A DNA stretch of 64,000 nucleotides from Dendrophyllia cribrosa (taxonomy: Eukaryota; Cnidaria; Anthozoa; Scleractinia; Dendrophylliidae), in assembly GCA_024195265.1 (NCBI GenBank), contig JAJLRJ010000006.1, positions 32,384,434 to 32,448,433 on the forward strand, read 5' to 3'. Under the pieces are notes generated by a model, which searched no databases, was not told where the DNA came from, and was given only the letters and a program-made list of their open reading frames with translations. The position numbers were made by a program, and so were the translations under genes. Positions 54,460 through 64,000 of the stretch are shown here, in pieces (positions within the stretch are counted from its first letter, which is position 1; each line of letters opens with the position of its first letter).

Positions 54460-54600
54460 TTATCATCACGCAGTGGCGGTTCTAAAAGGGAGGGGCCCCT
54501 GGGAGTCCTGACAACTCCCCCCCCCCTCCCCCCCACGCCTCCCCCCCCCCCCCCCCTCACCCTTAGCCTGCAAACAAATATGGCCCGAATGGCCCATTGC
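54460..54600. repeat. Poly(C)-centred repeat
   Basis: GCAGTGGCGGTTCTAAAAGGG leads into C-rich tracts (54508-54556). A related inverted segment is near 58240-58345, with CCCTGGCC repeats. No coding significance. Confidence 0.45.
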
Positions 54601-54840
54601 TTCATGTTGAAAACAATAGCTACACTTGTAAATTACAAGTGTAAAAGTTTTATTAAATTGACCACTGCATACACCACTGCTACGTACCGTAGAATTCCGT
54701 AAGACACTCCTTTGAATGTCCACATGATGCAGAAATTAAACTTGCTGGTAGTTGCCGGATCTTCCTTGTGAAAGATCTCGTGCCAGGCGTCACTTGAATG
54801 TGAAAATACAAAACTGAATGCAAGGCTGGCACTACGGCAA

Positions 54841-55875
54841 AGGGCAAATTTATTAATGGCCAATATTTTAACTAATAGTATTAGTCTTCCTCAGGGCCAG
54901 GGCTATACTGAAAGAAAATATTGTAACGGCTCCTAAAATTTGAAAATTACATGGTTATAAATGATTGGCTAATACATGACATGTAGACAGCGCACTTGTA
55001 AACATCATGAGATAAAAATATTATATGACATATAAGGTGTATGATACAAAACTGAGTTCAGCGTTCGTTCCTTCGGTTAATGCCTTCTGGTGACAAAGTG
55101 CTCCCTCTATGAATTAAAAAGGCCTCGCGTGCTTTTCGACGGGAAGCATTGACGGTAGGCTGCAGTTCAGGCGGGATGAGTCTCATGTCCGCGGAATAGT
55201 GGCCTGGTAAGTTGAAATGTGTAGGGACCGCTGCTGTGGAGTTGGCGTGATGTGGCCGTTGTTTGTCCCTTGTCCGTGTTCTGTGAAGCGTTCACGAATC
55301 TTGCGTATACTGTTTTTTACTTTTTTTACATTCTATCATATATGTGACGTTACTAGAATAACAGGTTAAATGTTGTTGTATTTGTCTAATTTCACCGGTG
55401 TTGCTAAAAGTATACGAAGTTCTACCATTGTCAATGTAAGGGCAGGTAAGACATCCATGATTGGAGTTGCAGCGAAAAGTGCCAGAGCTGGGCTTTGGTG
55501 TCGTGTTAGTGTTTTTTAGTTTAGCTCTAACCAAAAGGTCGCGAAGGTTTGGTGAACGACGGTAAGCGATGAAAGGAACATTTGAATATTTTTTGCAGGT
55601 GATTTGTGGAATGGAGAATAGGTTGTTTCTTGTGAAGTATTTCTTGAATATTAGGTAGTGCTGGGTTATAGGTGATGGTGAACGGGATTGGGGATTTATA
55701 TTTATCCCGATTATGTTCCAAACGCACGATTCGTGAACGCTTAGCCAATCATTTATAACCATGTAATTTTCAAATTTAAGGAGCCGTTACAATATTTTCT
55801 TTCAGTATAGCCCTGGCCCTGAGGAAGACTAATACTATCAGTCGAAATATTGGCCATCAATAAATCTGCCCTTTG
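54841..55875 (-). mobile_element. Penelope-like retroelement remnant with inverted flanking repeats
   Basis: About 130-bp inverted repeats (54841-54970 and 55737-55875, sharing GGCCAATATTT, AGCCCTGGCCCTGA and ACATGGTTATAAATGATTGGC) enclose a minus-strand coding remnant. PLEs often carry such terminal repeats. The element is 5'-truncated: only the C-terminal coding part is present. Confidence 0.75.
55058..55762 (-). pseudogene. Penelope RT C-terminus and GIY-YIG endonuclease, degraded
   Basis: On the minus strand, SPNLRDLLVRAKL, then FRCNSNHGCLTCPYI and YMIECKKSKKQY, lead to the GIY-YIG start, as in Penelope/Neptune elements. A deletion and TGA at 55294-55292 damage the catalytic segment. The distal domain resumes (HFNLPGHYSADMRLIPPEL, KAREAFLIHR) to TGA at 55060-55058. 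The intact protein would be an RT with an endonuclease for retrotransposition. Inactive here. Confidence 0.8.
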
Positions 55876-55967
55876 CTAGTAAGGACTAGCTCAAAAACAA
55901 CGGGATGTAACATAGGCTTCGAATAGACCATTTTACGGTTGTGTGCTCGCTTAGTACCCTGGCCTTT

Positions 55968-56123
55968 GTGTGAAAGTGAGGCTGGAGTTGACTTTGTTTT
56001 GATACAAACCTCCCTGCTTTTCATATGCAAATCATGTTAATTAGCATAAGAACAACATGATTTACATATGAAAAGAAGAAAGGTTTCTATCAAAACAAGG
56101 TCAACTTCAGCCTCATTTCCACA
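55968..56123. mobile_element. Palindromic MITE, TGTGGAAATGAGGCTG-like ends
   Basis: TGTGTGAAAGTGAGGCTGGA at the left pairs with CAGCCTCATTTCCACA at the right. GTTGACTTTGTTTTGAT pairs with ATCAAAACAAGGTCAAC. Central CATATGCAAATCATGTT/AACATGATTTACATATG pair. Non-coding. Confidence 0.65.
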
Positions 56124-56640
56124 CCAAGACCACACACATCTGTTAAAGGAACACCCGCCGAAACAAAGTTTCGCTTATATTTTTTCACGTGATATCGCCA
56201 AATTCTACCATTTAATTGGATATAAAGATTATATAGAGGTAAAAAGAAGCAGTAGCTTGGAGATAAAGTGCACTAGGGGCAAGGATGGAAGTGGATTACA
56301 GAAACGTAGAATGCACGATCACTGCAACAAACCGCGCGCGTTGAGAATGGCCGGATCTGGGTTTCCAGACCTAGATCAGTATAAATACCTAAAGCGAAAC
56401 AAAATAAACGGCAAACTGATCTTTACGCAGAGAAACAGAAGCAGAAGTAAATAATAATAATAAAATAAAATAAAATTGGAATATAATAGTGCCCAGTATT
56501 TCGCTTTGCAAAACAAAGCTTCTTCAGGGGCTAGCACTATAAATGATTACAACTGTTAAGACGTTATACAAGTGGTTTTGAAAAAACTAAAGAATAACAA
56601 AAACAATGAATATGTAAGATTATTGACCAGGAGCGAGGGG
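56124..56640. other. No supported gene
   Basis: A 128-codon plus-strand frame (56068-56454) starts inside the MITE and shows no domain. 56470-56545 (TTCGCTTTGCAAAACAAAGCTTCTTCAGG) resembles the end of a Penelope-type repeat. Confidence 0.4.
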
Positions 56641-56671
56641 ATATGTGATATATTCCCCTCGTGGCGTACCC

Positions 56672-56679
<8 letters not shown>

Positions 56680-56720
<41 letters not shown>

Positions 56721-56955
56721 AGACGAATTGGCACTTTTGTCACTTTAATGTGGCACTTTTGCAACATTCGGTGGCACTTTTGCAACGTCATGTGGTACTT
56801 TCAGGAGTAGTGGCACTTATGTCACATGCCACATGGCACTTTCGTCACTTTATGTGGCACTTTCGTCACTTTATGTGGCACTTTTGTAACCTTGAGTGGC
56901 ACTTCTGTGGCATTGTGACACTTTGGTAACTTGTATGGCACTTAAGTCACTTTCA
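56680..56955. repeat. (GA)n microsatellite and TGGCACTTTTGTCACTTTA minisatellite
   Basis: A ~38-bp GA run (56680-56718) is followed by diverged ~18-22-bp units of TGGCACTTTYGTCACTTTATG to ~56955, then another GA-rich stretch (56964-56992). Non-coding. Confidence 0.75.
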
Positions 56956-57349
56956 TGTAAAACAGACAGAGAGAGAGAGACAGAGAGAGAGAAGAAAATG
57001 TATGAACAGTACTCGTGGTCTCGCCATGGCCCAACTGCCCGCCTTCATCTTTCGAAGTTCAATAGAGTGGTTGCGGTGTGTTTTCCAAGGGAAAGCGGCA
57101 GAAACATATTCAGGTTCAAGCGTAAAACGAGGCGTCATACATTATTGAAGACCCGAAACCTGAATCGAAGTACGATACCATCGAATAATGTTATTAACAT
57201 TTCGCTTTTTGGTCGCGACCAGCAAGTTAATTACGTAGGAATATGATTGATGAAGTTGTCTTTTTTTGTAAACAAAAAATATTGACCGATGCTAGAGCGT
57301 TTTCCTTGTTACGCCCTATTTTGTCTTCCCGTTTGTGTTATTCTATTAT

Positions 57350-57445
57350 GAGGGGAATAAGTCGAGGGGACTAAGTCGAGGGGACTAAGTCGAGGGGAAT
57401 ATGTTGGGGGGAATATGTTGAGGGGAATATGTTGAGGGGAATATA
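57350..57445. repeat. Short tandem repeat GAGGGGAATATGTT/GAGGGGACTAAGTC
   Basis: About six 14-15-bp units share AGGGGAA/CTA. Similar text (GAGGGGATATGTGATATATTCCCC) near 56635 and 57550 suggests transposon ends around this segment. No gene. Confidence 0.5.
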
Positions 57446-57699
57446 TAATCCTTTGTTTTGCTATTGTTATCAGCTATTGTTTTCAGCCCCGCCTCTCCCC
57501 TGTTACAATCAAAGCCGCACCCAGCTTTTCAGACACTGTAATGAACGGGGTTATGTGATATATTCCCCTGAAAAGAACAAAGAAAACCGAGCTAGATGGA
57601 AAATAAGATTGGTGAAGGGTTTGACGGGTGATAAACTAAACTGACTAATGATGAGAAAGTTAATGAAGTTCGTCGCGTCTGTTGATTCCAAGTGGTTCT

Positions 57700-57840
57700 A
57701 ACGTCTTTGCTCAGTTTGTCTATGAGAAATGCTTCACGCGCTTTTCGTACAGAGTCTCTGCTATTATTCCAGTGGTATAAGTTTCATATCCTTAGTAGAG
57801 TGTCCTGGTAGATTAAAGTGTTCTAAAATAGGAGTAGGGC
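57700..57840 (-). pseudogene. Second Penelope GIY-YIG fragment
   Basis: Reverse strand reads LEHFNLPGHSTKDMKLIPLE, then stops, then a Lys/Ala-rich stretch corresponding to the RKAREAFLI block of the 55058-55762 copy. Only this piece survives. Confidence 0.65.
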
Positions 57841-57899
57841 AGAAACTGATTGAGCAAGGTGAATAAACCGTAAAAAATCCATATTTAATTCAAATTATG

Positions 57900-58139
57900 A
57901 AAGTAAGCAACTGAAGGTAAAATGCTTTTAAAAGACTGAGCGTACTACCGTAGTCGTTAATAGTGGAATTTTAAGCTAATGTTACATCGGGTTGTTTTTG
58001 AAGTAGTCGTAAATAATAACTATTATTCCGTTTTTTACTTTCGGTGGCTGTTATTTTTAGGAGGTTATTTCGGAATTCTTCGGTACGTAGTTGTTGTGTA
58101 TTCATGCCCCATCGAGAGGGGGGGGGGGGAGGAGTGAAT

Positions 58140-58184
<45 letters not shown>

Positions 58185-58470
58185 GGGGGGGGGAGGAGTG
58201 AAGATATTAGAGACTGTAAACGTTTTGGGCCATCCGGGCCCTATTTGTTTGCAGGATAAGAGTAAGGGTGAGGGGGGATCAGGGCTCCCAGGGCCCTGAG
58301 CTGGCCCTGGCCCTGGCCCTGGCTTAGATTCGCCACTGCGTAGTGTTCATGATCATTACAAACGAACCATTCCGTGGCAAAAGGTTTTGTAACATTTTGT
58401 GTTAGTTTAATATCTCTAGAATTTTTCCAAGAAAGTTGTTTAGTTGCAACATGGCAAGTGCGTTTCATTA
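57900..58470. other. No gene; (GT)n and G/C-rich tracts
   Basis: A GT microsatellite is at ~58145-58181, flanked by G runs. A CCCTGG repeat is at 58305-58322. No coding signal. Confidence 0.5.
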
Positions 58471-58471
58471 A

Positions 58472-58881
58472 GGCGGAACATTAACCTAAACGCCACTTTT
58501 TCGCCACTTGACATGGCTTTAATGGAAATATCTCGTTCACGTTTCAAGCAATCCAAAACCTCTATGCTTAAAACATAAACCTATGTTATGGGGTGTTTTG
58601 TAAATTTTTGGGTGATTTTTGGGTATGTTTGGGAGGAAATAGTTTTTCTCAAAGGATTGGTAAAATTTAGAGAAATAAGAAATGTTGAAGATTTAGTGAA
58701 GTTTTAAAATTAGAATTTGTAGTTAATAATTAATAGGCGGATACCAAGTTAGTCCACTAGCAACCTGGGGTGCTCTTGCGTGGGTATCGACTGTCTGTTG
58801 GTGTTCCAAAAATCATTTTCTTACTCCTATCCCTTCTTAAAACCTCATCAAATTTCATTCAAATTTAGGTTAAGTCCCGCC
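58472..58881. mobile_element. TTAA-flanked MITE, GGCGG/CCGCC ends, 410 bp
   Basis: TTAA at 58468-58471 and 58882-58885 bounds GGCGGAACATTAACCTAAA...GGTTAAGTCCCGCC. The right 150 bp is the same as window bases 1-150. No ORF. Confidence 0.75.
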
Positions 58882-58889
58882 TTAAGTTA

Positions 58890-59365
58890 AATATAGTTCC
58901 ACTGAGCCAAAGAAAGTAGTTATCATTTGGATCTGAAATAGCATATAATACTTGTTGCTAGAAATAACTGTGTTTTCGAAGACCACCGTAACGAATTTGT
59001 TACTCGTATAAGCATTTACAGAATTTTAGATCTAGAATTTTAACCTATTAAAGTGATTAAAATAGAAAGTTGGTTTAGTTTCTCTTCTTTTATAATTAAG
59101 CAACATTTTCACTTACAAATTACCTTAATATCACCATAAATATATCTTATTGACCAAGCGCGAGGGCTGTACTGGGAGAATATTGGCCTGAGGTCTTGAC
59201 AGTACGGACCGAGCGCAGCGAGGTCCGTACAGAAAAGACCGAGGGCCGATATTCTCCCAGTACGGTCCAGAGCAAGCTTGGTTAATAAGAGATTTATTAC
59301 ACGACTCCTGCCGGCAGGAGGATCGCGCGGGATCATTCGGGACAATGCCCGGTCCAATACTTATA
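58890..59365. other. Intergenic; palindromic repeat at ~59165-59275
   Basis: GAATATTGGCCTGAGGTC...CAGTACGGACCGAGC is mirrored by GAGGTCCGTACAG...GGGCCGATATTC, an imperfect palindrome. Otherwise no gene. Confidence 0.5.
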
Positions 59366-59607
59366 CCCCATTCACACCAACGCTTAAACATGTTTAAATG
59401 TTGTTTAGTTTAAAACAGGTTTAGAAAAATAACTCCTAACCTCCCGTAATATTTGGAGTGAAATCTTTACTAAAAGAAACTTTATTGACTTTATTACCAT
59501 TCCAGGTAGTTTGAGTCATATACATTTCAAAACGTTCAAGATTGAGGCTAAAACGTAGTTAAACTAAACAACATTTAAACATGTTTAACCGTTGGTGTGA
59601 ATGGGGC
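59366..59607. mobile_element. MITE, CCCCATTCACACCAACG ends
   Basis: CCCCATTCACACCAACGCTTAAACATGTTTAAA (in part) at the left is matched by its complement at the right, including AACTAAACAACATTTAAACATG. The interior is non-coding. Confidence 0.7.
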
Positions 59608-59678
59608 ATTAGAGAATATTGGACCGGCAATCGAGCATTCTGATTGGTTGCTTTTAGTTATTGGCCGTCTGACTGTCT

Positions 59679-60172
59679 TAAAGGGTGCGTTTTTTTGGGA
59701 AAATCCAAATCCGGATTTCTGAATCCAAAAACGGATTTTGCGTTTTTTTGGACAAATCCAAAAACGGATCATGAATCCATAAAATCCACACTCAGGGTGG
59801 ATTCTTCGGATCAAATCCAAATCCGGATTTTTAGATTCGTGATCTGAGCGTTTTTTTGGGAATGGATTCGAAAAAAGTACATCTGACAAGCGGTCTTTCG
59901 TGCAAATTTACTCGTTCCGTTCGCTGTTTTGTTTCTTCCGCGATTTCATATCATGGGCAATTCAGGTAAGATTTTATTGCTTATATTTTAAAAACTATTT
60001 GTCGAGCAGGCTGATAAACACAAGCGAGTCAAAGTAGGTTCATTTGCATACCAAAGGGTTTTTTTACGTTAAATGATCCGTTTTAGGATTTTTCGTTTTT
60101 TTGGTCATGAAAAATCCATGATCCGAGATCACAAATCCAATTTCGGATTCTCCCAAAAAAAACGCAGCCTTA
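59679..60172. mobile_element. MITE built of AATCCAAATCCGGATTT-type repeats
   Basis: TTAAAGGGTGCGTTTTTTTGG at the left is complementary to CCAAAAAAAACGCAGCCTTA at the right. Subterminal regions are dense in AAATCCGGATTT/AAACGGATTTTG units. The apparent ORFs are repeat translations. Confidence 0.65.
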
Positions 60173-60179
60173 GTCGTGT

Positions 60180-60690
60180 AATAATATCGATTACCGACTT
60201 CATTGTTCGGCGGGGGGGGGGGGGGGGGCCACCCAGCGGAGTGTTCTAGGCCGGGTTCCAGAACCGCAAAATGTTAGTTTTACAACCCTGTCAATGCCAA
60301 AAATATATATTCTGTTCCAGACTAACTAGGTAAAATGAAACCCTATTCTGGGCTACTTTATAGTTTAATCAGTAACGTTTTAGCATTCCCTTGCTTTTTA
60401 ACATTTTTAGCATTTCCTTACGTGTGGCAAGAAAAAGAAAAAAGGAAGAAAAACGGAAACGGAAACGGAAAAATCTGCTTTCCCTTTTATCAATCCCGTG
60501 CAGCTTTTCCAGCTAGCCGTTTAACCCACAGCCAATCTCATTCTCAAAAGACGTTTCTGTTTCTGCTTCACGACGATTTTGGCTGTTTGTATAAATTTTA
60601 TCGCGTCATTAGGTAGGTTATGATATTTCATTTACAACTTTGCCAAAATGTTCGTCGTTACAAGACTTCGAATTCGTAACTTGGCCTTTT
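60180..60690. other. No gene seen
   Basis: A G homopolymer is at 60209-60228. The frame 60335-60616 has no signature. Confidence 0.4.
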
Positions 60691-60694
60691 ATTG

Positions 60695-60843
60695 AAATCC
60701 TCTCTCCTCCGCAGAGGCCTCTTTGTGCCACTAGGAGGCTGGGGAAAGGGAAAAGAAGGCGAGTCCCGCCGCGCGCTCACTTTTTTTTTACATTTCCTTT
60801 TTCGAATATCGGTAGGAGCCTCTGCGGAGGAGAGAGATTGAAA
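60695..60843. mobile_element. MITE, CTCTCTCCTCCGCAGAGGC ends
   Basis: ATCCTCTCTCCTCCGCAGAGG and CCTCTGCGGAGGAGAGAGAT are inverted around a CGCGCTCAC-containing centre. Non-coding. Confidence 0.65.
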
Positions 60844-61329
60844 TCCATAAAAATATATCGCGTTGGTGTCCTGCAGTTGCCTAGCAACAGAGGAATCGCG
60901 ACCGCTGACAATGGCGCAGGTTACTAACTGGGAGAATTGTAAACAAAGATGGCGGACCTTCTACCATACGCAAATCGAGACGCCACCAAAGTTTCGACCG
61001 GCGGTGCACCCTCCCCCAAGCTTCGCGAGGTTCTGCGAGACACGTATTTCTAGTCGCGTTCGAAGAGCGCAATCCTAATTTCGTGTTGGTTGTCCTGTGG
61101 TTTATGTGCAGTAAAATTTGAGATTTTTTGGTGGCCGGTCTTCCAAATGGCCGCCTCTATTTTTTTTTTTTTCAGGGGCTCATTTCCGCCGGAAATTCCT
61201 TCGAACGCGTCTCGATAATCTGTGATTACTGCTAGTAAGTATTATTTCTGTTTCTGATCATGATATACCCTGTTAATTTTATAGGGGGTCAGTTGGGGGG
61301 TCAGTTGGGGGATCAGTAGGAGGTCAGCA

Positions 61330-61800
61330 GACCGGGGGTTAGCGTTTTGTCGAAACCCAGCAAAATGGGTCTAGCAGCTTAACAAAAGCATCAGGACAGA
61401 TAGATGAGGACACGAAAGAAAGGAGTGCGATGCTTTTTAAACGGATAAATTGGCTGCCGCTTAGGGATGAAATAAATGTTCAGAAGTATAGTCTAATTTT
61501 TAGGCGGATTTTAGATGACTGTAACTGTCCAACCTACATAACGAAGTTGTTAGCTAGAAATTCAGATCTGCATAGCAGGACTAGTCGCCATGGAAAATAT
61601 AATTTATTGTGTCCGCGCTACAAAAGGGAAAGGGAAGGGGGTCGGAAGGACTTTCCAAGTCAGTGGAACAAAGCTATGGAACAGTATTCCGATAGACATA
61701 AGGAAAAAAGACACTACTGCTTCTTTTAAGTCTGCTTTAAAAAAGTATTTTTTTAGCTTAGTCTCTTCCAATTTTTAACTTATTTTTTATTTACATTTTT
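61330..61800 (+). pseudogene. 3' end of a non-LTR retrotransposon RT ORF
   Basis: Frame 1 gives INWLPLRDEINVQKYSLIF, LDDCNCPTYITKLL and SRTSRHGKYNLLCPRYK. Then, after a frameshift near 61620, RTFQVSGTKLWNSIPIDIR and FKSALKKYFF follow. This is the conserved C-terminal tail of CR1/L2/jockey-like RT proteins. It is followed by AT-rich 3' sequence up to the next element's terminal palindrome. Confidence 0.75.
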
Positions 61801-61811
61801 ATTTTTAATCT

Positions 61812-61977
61812 AGTAGTGTGTAGGGGATGGCTCAAATGCGGTTTTTTGAGCAGATTTCCAATTTGTTGTCCCGATAAGCAATTTTTCTGAGCGAAGTGAT
61901 GAAAAATTGCTTATCGGGACAACAAATTGGAAATCTGCTCAAAAAACCGCATTTGAGACCCTCCCCTACACACTACT
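61812..61977. repeat. 166-bp terminal palindrome of the second element
   Basis: AGTAGTGTGTAGGGGATGGCTC and GAG.CCCTCCCCTACACACTACT pair. ATTTCCAATTTGTTGTCCCG/CGGGACAACAAATTGGAAAT pair. The loop is around TGAGCGAAGTGA. It starts with the same AGTAGT as the first Polinton's ends. It could instead be an unrelated stand-alone MITE. Confidence 0.7.
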
Positions 61978-62096
61978 CGGGATCCTCGGTCTCAAACACC
62001 CGTAAGAGGGAGTCAAATGCGTTTTCCCCGAGCCCACCCGCAACGGCAAGCGAGGCATCACCAATTGAAGAAATTAAAAACCCTTATATATACGCA

Positions 62097-64000
62097 ATGC
62101 CACAACGGCAAAGACGGCGTGATGACGATCAACGTGAGTTGATTGCCTGGCTGGACGAACAGGCAGGAAATATCGAGCGGCTCGAGCCTGCCGATGAGGT
62201 CGAGCCTCAAAATAACCCGCCAGAGCTAGATTTTGAACAATTTGTTCAAATCTATGATCGAGTTGACCGACAGATTGAACATGGCAGACGAACAATCACG
62301 TTTCAGTTTGTAACCGGGCTCGAAAACTCTCTTGTCACCAGAATTTTGAACAAAATCAAGCAAAATGTTCACACACGGCACGCAATCAAGTTAATCTCCA
62401 CAGTCAAGCTGCGAAACACTGAAAACGAGGAGTTGAGAAGTTTTTATCAAAACAATCAAACCGGGCCTTGGCTAGTCACTCTCTCCGAGACACGACAGTG
62501 GTTGCACTCTCAGGAAGAGCTTCGTCTTCAAAACGCAAGACTCAAAAGGCCTGACACCAAATGGGTTTATGAACGCACCGTCCTGGTTGAGGTCAAAGTC
62601 ATTCTTGACCGACAACCCTTGCAAATAGGCCTCGGCCGTCTTCCTGATTGGATTCGCAACAAAAGAGAAGTCATTTTTCTGGACACTTTCAACGACAATC
62701 TTTGTCTCTTTCGTTGTTTGGCTGTCCATCGAGGTGCTCATAAAAGGGACAACACTCGCAGATCCAGGGAACTCGCGGAAAGCTTCTTCGCCTTTTATCC
62801 GGGGCTCCGAGACCAGCTAAATTTGCGACACTTCTCTAAAATCGAAAAGCATTTCAAGCAAGGAATTGCCGCATATCTTGTTCACCCCAATGGTGACTTC
62901 ACTTTATCTCACAGCCCTGCGAATTACAACAAGGTGGGCGCTCCAACCATGACTGTTGGTATTTATGAGGACCACTCCTTCTTGATCACCAACATCAATA
63001 AAGTCACAAACAATTACACTTGTGGCGAGTGCGGCGGGAGGTTCACACAAGCTTGTCATTTAACTCGCCACTCCAAGACATGTACTCGTGGCCAAACCAA
63101 AATCGACTGCCCCGGGAAACGTATCCGCCCTCCGGAGTCAGCTTTTGAGAAAGCCTTTTACCCAGAAGGAGGTTTCGGTGTCAAGGGCGTGTGCTGGTTG
63201 GAGTGGGAGGCGAAACAGGCCGGCATTCACATCCACCATCACAGATGCGGCCATGGTGGTGAGAGCTATATCTGTGGGGCTCCAGTCGACGGCTATCATC
63301 CAGAAAGCAAGACAGTTTTTCAGTTCCACGGTTGTCACTGGCACGGTTGCGATGAATGTTACCCCGAGGGAACGAGGGACGAAGCGGTTCATGTTGACCA
63401 AAGGGGCAACACAATCACAAGGACGATTGCTTACCAAAAGACTCTGCAACGAACTCAGTTTCTTCGAGACGCCGGGTACACCGTGGTGGAAAGGTGGGAG
63501 CATGAACGGCCTGCCCCCTGGTGGAATGATCGTTGCCCACAGAAAAGAAACAAAACATATCCCCACGCGATCGTCTATGACTTCGAAGCATACCAGGACA
63601 AGACCAAGGCAGCGCGTCCGACACACAATCTCACTTATGAAAGCGAGCATGTGCCCATCTCAGTCTCCATTGCCGACACGTTGAACCCTGAGCCTGAGTA
63701 CATTTGCTCCAAAGATCCTGACGAGCTTATCGGTCTGTTTTATGCCTCCCTGGAGCGGCGAAGCGCAGCCATCCGAGAAGACGTGGCTGTAAAATACATG
63801 CCCCCAGATCTTGATAATCTTCCTGAGAAGCAACTCAAACTCATCGACAAATGGTGCAACCAAGTGCCTGTGGTCGGCTTCAACTCAGGTCATTACGATC
63901 TCAAGCTTATCCGCAAGTACTTTGTCACTCATCTCGCTGGCGAGAACGAGGTCTTTGCCGCGGAGAAAGAGGGGCACATCATGTTCATCAACACCCCCAG
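62097..64000 (+). CDS. Protein-primed DNA polymerase B, N-terminal part (partial)
   Basis: Open from ATG 62097 (after TTATATATACGCA) to the end of the window: at least 634 codons without a stop. The N-terminal ~250 residues are unassigned and contain DNLCLFRCLAVHRG. A C2H2 finger (CGECGGRFTQACHLTRHSK) lies at ~308-330. FQFHGCHWHGCDECYPEG (~410) is the FxGCxWHGCxxC endonuclease-like block found in a major group of animal Polinton polymerases. Exonuclease motif I YDFEAYQDKT begins at ~494, and GFNSGHYDLKLI (~594) is consistent with Exo II. Palm motifs would lie beyond the window. Function: replication of the second element. Confidence 0.85.
   Translation, partial: MPQRQRRRDDDQRELIAWLDEQAGNIERLEPADEVEPQNNPPELDFEQFVQIYDRVDRQIEHGRRTITFQFVTGLENSLVTRILNKIKQNVHTRHAIKLISTVKLRNTENEELRSFYQNNQTGPWLVTLSETRQWLHSQEELRLQNARLKRPDTKWVYERTVLVEVKVILDRQPLQIGLGRLPDWIRNKREVIFLDTFNDNLCLFRCLAVHRGAHKRDNTRRSRELAESFFAFYPGLRDQLNLRHFSKIEKHFKQGIAAYLVHPNGDFTLSHSPANYNKVGAPTMTVGIYEDHSFLITNINKVTNNYTCGECGGRFTQACHLTRHSKTCTRGQTKIDCPGKRIRPPESAFEKAFYPEGGFGVKGVCWLEWEAKQAGIHIHHHRCGHGGESYICGAPVDGYHPESKTVFQFHGCHWHGCDECYPEGTRDEAVHVDQRGNTITRTIAYQKTLQRTQFLRDAGYTVVERWEHERPAPWWNDRCPQKRNKTYPHAIVYDFEAYQDKTKAARPTHNLTYESEHVPISVSIADTLNPEPEYICSKDPDELIGLFYASLERRSAAIREDVAVKYMPPDLDNLPEKQLKLIDKWCNQVPVVGFNSGHYDLKLIRKYFVTHLAGENEVFAAEKEGHIMFINTP

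Larger units (their letters stand above)
61812..64000 (+). mobile_element. Second PolB (Polinton-like) element, left end, runs off window
   Basis: A terminal palindrome (61812-61977) starting AGTAGTGTGTAGGGG is followed 119 bp later by a protein-primed PolB ORF that remains open to the window edge. Base composition is ~50% GC, unlike the AT-rich 32432-49564 element, so it is a different lineage. It is inserted just after a LINE 3' end. Confidence 0.7.

Noticed and set aside
56068..56454. 128-residue plus-strand ORF
   Set aside because: Starts inside a palindromic MITE and has no recognisable domain; composition is not convincing.
58044..58259. ORF with CVCVCV repeat
   Set aside because: Translation of a GT microsatellite.
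63088..63684. Overlapping ORFs on both strands (e.g. 63088-63684 plus, 63138-63650 minus)
   Set aside because: Shadows of the long PolB frame that starts at 62097.

Overview
The window is animal nuclear DNA, most likely from an anthozoan cnidarian such as a coral or sea anemone. The evidence is GT-AG introns, many short palindromic DNA transposons, tRNA-derived SINE units, Penelope-like and LINE retroelement debris, a degraded beta-helix/multi-TM surface-protein gene of a type I associate with cnidarians, and two virus-like protein-primed DNA polymerase elements. The species is inferred from these families and was not tested by any search.

Layout. 1-4300: a truncated TTAA-type repeat followed by fold-back transposons built from GGGACTAGTCCC-like units. 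4312-8447 (minus): a multi-TM beta-helix protein gene broken by three frameshifts. 8450-17500: a SINE-like tandem array, MITEs, long G/C homopolymers and two larger non-autonomous DNA transposons. 17502-31610 (minus): the 3' part of a multi-exon KNL2/MIS18BP1-like centromere gene (CENP-C-like motif, SANT domain). Reconstructed splice junctions stay in phase through nine exons. A complete four-exon C2H2-containing gene of unknown function (26436-30460) lies on the same strand inside one KNL2 intron.

32432-49564 is a nearly intact 17.1-kb Polinton/Maverick (adintovirus-like) element. It carries a protein-primed DNA polymerase B, an RVE integrase with chromodomain, a packaging ATPase (one in-frame TAG), an adenain-like protease, a double-jelly-roll major capsid protein, a penton candidate, pVI/pX/core-like proteins, viral phospholipase A2, fibre proteins, a VLTF3-like transcription factor, zinc proteins and a two-TM protein. 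Both ends carry 73-bp near-perfect palindromes. The central 143-bp divergent promoter holds a 12-bp GTGTATAACACG repeat.

The most interesting observation is the expression strategy. The integrase has no AUG before its first catalytic Asp. It overlaps the PLA2 ORF in the -1 frame. The overlap holds a canonical A_AAA_AAC slippery site, a 5-nt spacer and a potential H-type pseudoknot (8-bp and 7-bp stems). The protease is likewise in the -1 frame of the pX-like gene, lacks an AUG for its conserved N-terminus, and has candidate slippery sites. This looks like a retrovirus-style structural-protein/enzyme fusion strategy in a Polinton.

49565-61811: LINE, PIF1-helicase-like and Penelope debris, MITEs and minisatellites. 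61812-64000: the left end of a second, GC-richer PolB element with a 166-bp terminal palindrome that begins with the same AGTAGT. Its PolB ORF runs off the window.
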